64,000 nt of DNA from Panorpa germanica. Its lineage: Eukaryota; Arthropoda; Insecta; Mecoptera; Panorpidae. The translations under genes and the position numbers were made by a program. The stretch covers positions 16,316,759-16,380,758 of the forward strand of contig OY783204.1 of the NCBI GenBank assembly GCA_963678705.1. The letters are read 5' to 3'. Below are positions 58,602 to 64,000 of the stretch, piece after piece. Under the pieces are notes generated by a model. That model was given only the letters and a program-made list of their open reading frames with translations, did no database searches and had not been told where the DNA came from. The number at the start of each line of letters is the position of its first letter. Position 1 is the stretch's first letter.

Positions 58602-59239
58602 TATTAAGTTTATTGTGTGAAAATTTAAAGTCGATTGAAGTAAAACTCTCGGAGATATAGAGTTTTAAGTCTTCACCTCCCTGGTCTGGTTTCGTCTTTC
58701 TTTGAAACTGTCAGAGTCGGTGTACTCTCTAGGTCAAAATCTACAACACCGATCCTTTTAAAAATTTTGCACACTCTTTCTTTACATAAATGCCAAAGTA
58801 ACGCTGTCGAGTTTTTCTTTATTTTTTAATTTTAAAGTAGTTTAAAACAACAAAGTTTCTGATTTTTTTCATAAAAAATCGATATTTTGACTTTTAAGTG
58901 CTGTAAAAAATTGACAAACCAATCAAATAAAAAGAACTCAACAGCGTTACCTGCATTAATCTACTAATGAAATCATTTTGGTTTTTTGATTTGAGATAAT
59001 CCAGTGATTATCTATTAGTGACTATTCTTTGTTGTGACGTTAGCGGAGATTCGCTGTCAATGCCTCATTTCTTGATATTTATTTATGAAAATTTCACAAA
59101 GTATTCCTTAAATATTATTTTATCATGTAGTAATTATAGAAATAATTACATGCAAACTGTGTCGTCAAAAAACATTATCTAAAATATGCTTTTTTTATCG
59201 TTTTGACGTTCAACCCCCATTAATACGGTTATAATGGAT

Positions 59240-59920
59240 AAAATAGCATTACATTTGAGAACCACTGACTAAATTATAACATTTAACACGTCCAGTTTTA
59301 CATTCTCTAACAATAAACCTAGAAGACGATGCGCGGCCGTGAAACACACACACAGACACACACACACACACATACTCAACACACGCAGCATAGAACGGAC
59401 GCAGTTGCATGCAATAACTGCAGAACTCTGCATAACATTATATAAATAATGGATAGTGCAAGTTGGGTAAGTGTTAGATTCGTACATCAGTTAAGTGATG
59501 AGTATATCCTGCAGTCAGTGAACTTCTAGATAAGTGTTAGAAGGGGTGTAGAGTGGAGAGTGGAGAGGGGGTTGGTAACGCAAATACTAACGCATCAGTC
59601 CTGCCAACACTTAGCTAATGTGACCAGTACTCTATACGTAATGTACATTCAGAAACAAAGCTTTAAACTTCTATGCAGTCGTACCTCTGTATTGAAATAG
59701 TTGAACTATAAAACCTTGGATTTATACATTAAGTACAAGCTGTAGGCAAACGCTGCAGGATAAATAATCACAACCACTGCCTCTGCCACCGCCACCGCCA
59801 CCGTTACAACTACCTGTGAACTTGAAGAGTACTAGGTATAACTTGAATTCTACTAATTACTTGTTTCTACATACATATCTGCTTAACTGTAATTTAGAGC
59901 TTTATGACTACAATAATGGG
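59240..59920. repeat. Spacer with simple repeats
   Basis: CA microsatellite 'cacacacacagacacacac' at 59,344-59,372, 'ggagagtggagaggggg' near 59,555 and 'ccgccaccgccaccgccacc' type repeats at about 59,780-59,805. No gene supported. Confidence 0.7.
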
Positions 59921-59924
59921 CTTG

Positions 59925-60035
59925 TGTCCTCATTTTTTAGTGGTCGATTTTTCAATTGTTGATTGATATTGATATGAATAAATGTGTATTGGCGTGTCTA
60001 TTTTATTAAATATCTAAATATTGATGGAGATATAA
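59925..60035. repeat. Repeat family J, copy 2
   Basis: Matches 4240-4345 from 'ggtcgatttttcaattgttg' onward. Confidence 0.6.
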
Positions 60036-60052
60036 CAATTGAAAGTTTAAAT

Positions 60053-61005
60053 TTTCTTCTTCTTCTTCTTCAGTGGCTCGACAGCCCCGGGTGGGCCCTG
60101 GCCTTCTCAAGAATTTTCTTCCAGGCCTCTCTTGTTTTGGCCATGGTCTTCCAATTGATCATTCTCAGAGCGGCGAAATCCCTTTCTAGGCAGTCAGCCC
60201 ATCTGAGGTTGGGTCGGCCCCTAGTTCTTGTTCCAGTGGGCTTGGCCAGGAATATTTTCCGTGTTAAACGTTCACTGTTCATTCTAATAATGTGGCCAGC
60301 CCATTTGATTCTTTGGAGTTTTATGTATTTCACAACGTCGGGTTCCCTGAAGGCGCCAAACACCATCGACTTGTGTTCCTCCTAAAACAGCTCTTAGTAT
60401 CCGCCGCTCAAAGATACCCAGAGCATTTTCATCTTTTTGTGTCGTTGTCCAAGTTTCCGATGAATATGTTAGTATAGGTCTGATTAGACATTTATAAATC
60501 AATAGTTTAGTTTTCCTTTTAATTAAATTTGATTTTAAATACTTCTTTAATCCGTAAAAGCATCTATTGGTAGCATTGATTCTTCTCTGTATTTCCGATG
60601 TAATATTGTTGTTAATGTTAACCTCAGAGCCTAGATATGTAAAGCTATCAACTTTTGCGAATTTATATGTACCAATTTGCAGGTAAGTAGCGGAGTCTCT
60701 TACCTTAGCACACTGCATGTATTTGGTTTTATCGTGGTTGACAGTAAGGTGCATTTCCCTTGCCTCCCTTTCCAGGGCCAAAAAAGTATGTTTCAGATCA
60801 GAAGGTGTTGTTGCGATAATATCTATATCATCGGCAAATGCAAAAATTTGCACAGATTTATAAAAAATGTTGCCTCTGGTGTTGATCCCCGAGTCACGAA
60901 TAACCTTCTCTAATGCTATGTTAAAGAGTAGTCATGCCAGCGCGTCACCCTGTCTAACTCCATTTCTAATTTCCATAGGTTCCATACTGAGCGAGAAATT
61001 CAAAA
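60053..61005 (-). pseudogene. 5'-truncated LINE reverse transcriptase, C-terminal part
   Basis: Minus strand reads 'RNGVRQGDALA', then a stop where the family has C, then 'LLFNIALEKVIRDSGI', 'FAFADDIDIIATT' (the catalytic ADD box), 'TYLGSEVN' and 'RRINATNRCFYGLKKYL'. It continues 'LTYSSETWTTTQKDENAL' and 'VDGVWR', then after a frameshift near 60,330-60,370 'YIKLQRIKWAGHIIRM' and 'GRPNLRWADCLERDF' to the C-terminus. This is RT motifs 4-7 plus the usual insect LINE C-terminal region. The endonuclease and N-terminal RT are lost. The 3' end is a GAA-repeat tail (60,056-60,071). One stop and one frameshift suggest a young relic. Confidence 0.85.
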
Positions 61006-61009
61006 AATC

Positions 61010-61380
61010 AATGACTTATTAAACTGCCCTTGTATATAAATTTAAGTTTACTATTATGATTTCCTAATTTTTTTAAGAGCTTTAAAGCGTCTGGCGGACC
61101 TTAAGCCTTACGATAAGGTTTCGACAACAGTGAATATTTACTTTAAACAATATTCTGTAAAACGTATATATAAACCAGTTATACTTTCACGTAGGTAAGT
61201 GAAATTTTAATATACCTTTTGCACGTACCACCTTACAGGTCGCTTTTAAGTTCTATTACAACCATTAGCAGCTTTGTCCTACAAAGAACAGAAGTATATT
61301 TTCATAGAATTAATATTATGGAAACTTTTTATCGGAAAGCGACTTGATGATGTGTAATATACATTCCAATAACAAATTAT
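61010..61380. other. AT-rich stretch without a recognised feature
   Basis: No supported feature. Confidence 0.35.
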
Positions 61381-61384
61381 AATG

Positions 61385-61890
61385 CAAAATTATATATTTC
61401 TTTGAGGAAAAATAGAGGATTTGGGGAAAGGAGATAAGAACAAGAGGTGGATGACGGAGATAGAGACAATAATAAAATAGTAAAGGAAGAGAGTCAAGAA
61501 GAAATAGTAAAGTAAGAGAGTCAAGAGGAAATAGTAAAGATAGAGCGTTTATGCCTGTAATAGATATAAATGGAGAAGTGAAAACAAAGAGAGAAGGCAG
61601 GAAGGATAGTGAAAAGATATTAGAGGGTTTGTCGAGAGGAGACAAGGAAGGCAAGAGGTGATAGATGAAGATACAGGCAATAAGGAAGGAGAAGCAGGAA
61701 ACGGTGTGAATAAAGAAGGAGTAGGGGACATGAAGAGAGAGGATCAAGAAAAGAAGAAACTGAAAGTACTATTCGAAGTAGTAATAGTCTAGAATAGTTT
61801 AAGTTTAGTTTTAACTTTGAATTTATATGAAATGCATTAAGAAATATAATAATGTAGATTGTAAAGCCGAAAGGCACACAATTAATATAA
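61385..61890 (+). pseudogene. LINE relic, family X, copy 3 (3' end)
   Basis: Purine-rich decayed coding tail, then 'aagtttagttttaactttga' and 'gattgtaaagccgaaaggca', as in the 26.5 kb copy, then an 'aataataaataat' tail. Long minus-strand frames here are low-complexity artefacts. Confidence 0.65.
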
Positions 61891-61899
61891 TAAATAATA

Positions 61900-62550
61900 A
61901 TATATTTCTTTGAGGCCCTATGAACAAGAATGTTACTCATGTAACATACTTAGTGTATTATTTATACCCTTCAATTTACATAATACATAATTTGATTGAT
62001 TTTCTTTGTTTGTTTCATAACATTACATTGATTCGTTACAGTGCTTGCTACACACATGAGTCAAGTAACTGTCGACATGATTAATCCTGCTAGAACCGAC
62101 CCTGTTTATCTACTACACTGCGATTAAAAACCTGGAAAAAAATGTACTTGCAAATTTAATATCGCATATAAATGTGCGCATATGATTCCATGTGTTGCAG
62201 AATATTATTCTCAGTGCAGCTTAGGTATATGTTGTTTATTAATTGCATTCGATCAACTTACAAGTTCACAGTGACTTCGCTTTAAGTTAGAAGAACTACA
62301 GGATGATATACATCTAGCTCCAGCCAGTGTCGCATAAAGACAGCGCGAGGCTTTTAGAAAAAATATTATTGTAATTTTATAAGTGGCTGTCTTGTTACAA
62401 CGAGTGTCTTACAATTTATAAAATTGCAGTTTATACTCATTAAATTTTTCAGAACCGCGTGGCTTTTTCGTAATATAGGTGTTTCATTATTTTACAGCTT
62501 TTACTGTGATTTAAAGTTTTTCTTAAATAACGCAAATGTCAAAGACTAAA
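61900..62550. other. AT-rich stretch without a recognised feature
   Basis: No supported feature. Confidence 0.35.
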
Positions 62551-62554
62551 GTAT

Positions 62555-63088
62555 CATTCCCACTCACTGTTTTGATATTTCATTTACTGTTTTTATTTAA
62601 TATTGTAATCTAGATTTCAGGTTCTTGTTTAAGCATTCCTTTTTACATTTGTTTCCATTTCCCAATTTAAGTTTAGTTACTTTAGATGGTGCGTATGCAT
62701 CGTTAGTAATATTAATTTTCACAGTTCGACAAAATTGTATGTGAAATAATAAAAATTACTATTTTTAGTAACAATTAGTAATAGAAATTGTTTTCTCTTC
62801 TATATTTTTCATTAACTGACATTAAACTTTTTTTAAAAGTAAACCCTACTGCATTTTGACAGATTGTCGCATTTTGGAGGTTATAATATGATATAGTTTT
62901 TCTTAATTTAATATTTTTAATTTAAAACATTGGGCTAACATGTGTAACGTTCTAAAAAAAACTAAGAAAACTTAAAAAATAAATTAAATTAAAAATGGTA
63001 CTGTGAATGACTACGCGTATTGCCATATGCTAAACAATTTAAATTAAATACAAAATACAAAATTAAATTAAAGCAGTGAGTGGGAATG
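62555..63088. mobile_element. MITE family D, copy 2 (inverse of copy 1)
   Basis: Ends 'cattcccactcactg' and 'cagtgagtgggaatg', interior the reverse complement of 2970-3491 with scattered differences. 534 bp. Flanked by 'gtat' and 'atac', extending the palindrome, so target duplication and end cannot be separated. Confidence 0.85.
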
Positions 63089-63094
63089 ATACCT

Positions 63095-64000
63095 AATAAT
63101 AAGTTTTAGAAGTAAGTACAATAACGAAATGATTAAGGAATGTTATTACTCAGTATCTCACGCATCTCTGCTGCTCTAATACTATCAGATCTGGAGAAAA
63201 AAATTTAAACCAAAGTTGAAAATTTTCTAGGTTCGCGGGGCCCATAGCATTGGTACTACTGCTATATAACTAATCCGGCACTAGCTCCAGCAGAATATAA
63301 GAAATACTCAAAGTATTTAACGCAGAGCGAACATGAAGTCAATTTAATCATGTAAACATCATGACAAGCAAAATGCAGTGCACAATAATGTTATTGAAGA
63401 TAGGCAGTGCTAGTGCTCTCGTGCAATTATGAAAAACGTTCAGCATGACTAGGACAGAAGGAGAGGCAGCGGCAAGGGCAGAGGCACAAAACAGAGGGGA
63501 AGTATGCAAATGTTAATTGTCAGTTCAATGAAACATTTAATTTCAAATAAATTGAGTATTTAACAAAATGTAAAAGTAATTCATGTATCAGAATTAAAAA
63601 GTGCACTACCATAATTCGTTTTAGTAACTACATGTCGACGCAACGAAGGCCGCTTCCTGGTGGCCATTACATACATGCAGGGCAGGGCGTTCATGAACCC
63701 CTGCTTTACAAAATAGCGATGGGTTTGTTAACTCATTTTCTGGGATGGGGCTTTTAATATTTGATTGATATACTCGTATATGTTAATATATGCATATAGG
63801 TCTTCTTTTTAAATATCCGTGAAATTGGTAACACTTTGAGCGCCGACTACTGTATAATATATGCATATATGTAAAGAAATTATATTTCTTTAATTAGTCT
63901 GTCGGTAGAACAGTGACCGTTTAGTGAAAACATATACTCATTAATACAATAGATCTCACTATAGACCAACACAGCTGATATCTGGAGTGCACAGACCTCA
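63095..64000. other. Stretch without a recognised feature
   Basis: Short 'tgcatata' repeats near 63,790-63,870. No supported gene or repeat. Confidence 0.35.

Larger units (their letters stand above)
57640..59235. repeat. Repeat family B, copy interrupted by a mariner-family element
   Basis: 57,640-57,682 and 58,602-59,235 align continuously with 6,880-7,510. The interruption falls at 'aacata | ttaag', where the other copy reads 'gcatattaag'. Confidence 0.85.

Noticed and set aside
1-64000. CRISPR arrays, bacterial operons, prophage
   Set aside because: No regular short direct repeats with unique spacers, no ribosome-binding sites or compact gene order. The content is clearly eukaryotic.

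Overview
This is AT-rich eukaryotic nuclear DNA, most likely from an insect. The evidence is the mix of mobile elements: mariner and hAT DNA transposons, non-LTR (LINE) tails with C-terminal zinc-knuckle motifs, a Ty3/gypsy LTR element with a tRNA-Leu-type primer site, tRNA-derived and 5S-derived SINEs, and several MITE families. The LINE tail 'RKCRMCG..ETLEH' reads like LINEs common in insects such as Hymenoptera, but the order cannot be fixed from this window. No long intact reading frame exists. Nearly every recognisable coding stretch is a broken transposon gene, so the window is best read as intergenic or intronic DNA of a host locus filled with repeats.

Layout. 0-12 kb holds short interspersed repeats (families named C, D, E, J below), LINE relics, a mariner relic, a small hAT derivative with a BED-finger fragment, and a GC-rich block at 9.6-9.9 kb. 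12-16 kb holds a TTAA-flanked MITE, an inverted duplicate of its surroundings at 15.5-15.8 kb, and a short GC-richer coding-like relic at 14.0-14.2 kb. 16.05-24.5 kb is one multi-layer nest. A tRNA-derived SINE (S1) is split by a tandem array of 5S-rRNA-derived units of about 481 bp. That array is itself split by a 5.7 kb gypsy-type element with two 347 bp LTRs that look identical base for base, although its gag, protease, RT, RNase H and integrase are all wrecked. 24.5-35 kb has repeat family H, a LINE tail, a palindromic foldback, and SINE copies.

35-56 kb is mostly MITEs and SINEs, plus two small minus-strand open stretches with good splice signals, at 35,878-35,996 and 55,367-55,408. Both can be read in phase 0 and may be exons of one host gene; this is the only plausible host coding signal. 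56-64 kb has a mariner-family element with a broken transposase. It sits in an older repeat whose uninterrupted copy lies at 6.9-7.5 kb, which gives an internal empty-site control. There is also a 5'-truncated LINE reverse transcriptase on the minus strand and a second copy of MITE D.

The genes do not form a pathway. The biology here is transposon layering: target duplications and interrupted copies let the order of insertion be read directly. Repeat family names (B to S1) are local labels, not database names.
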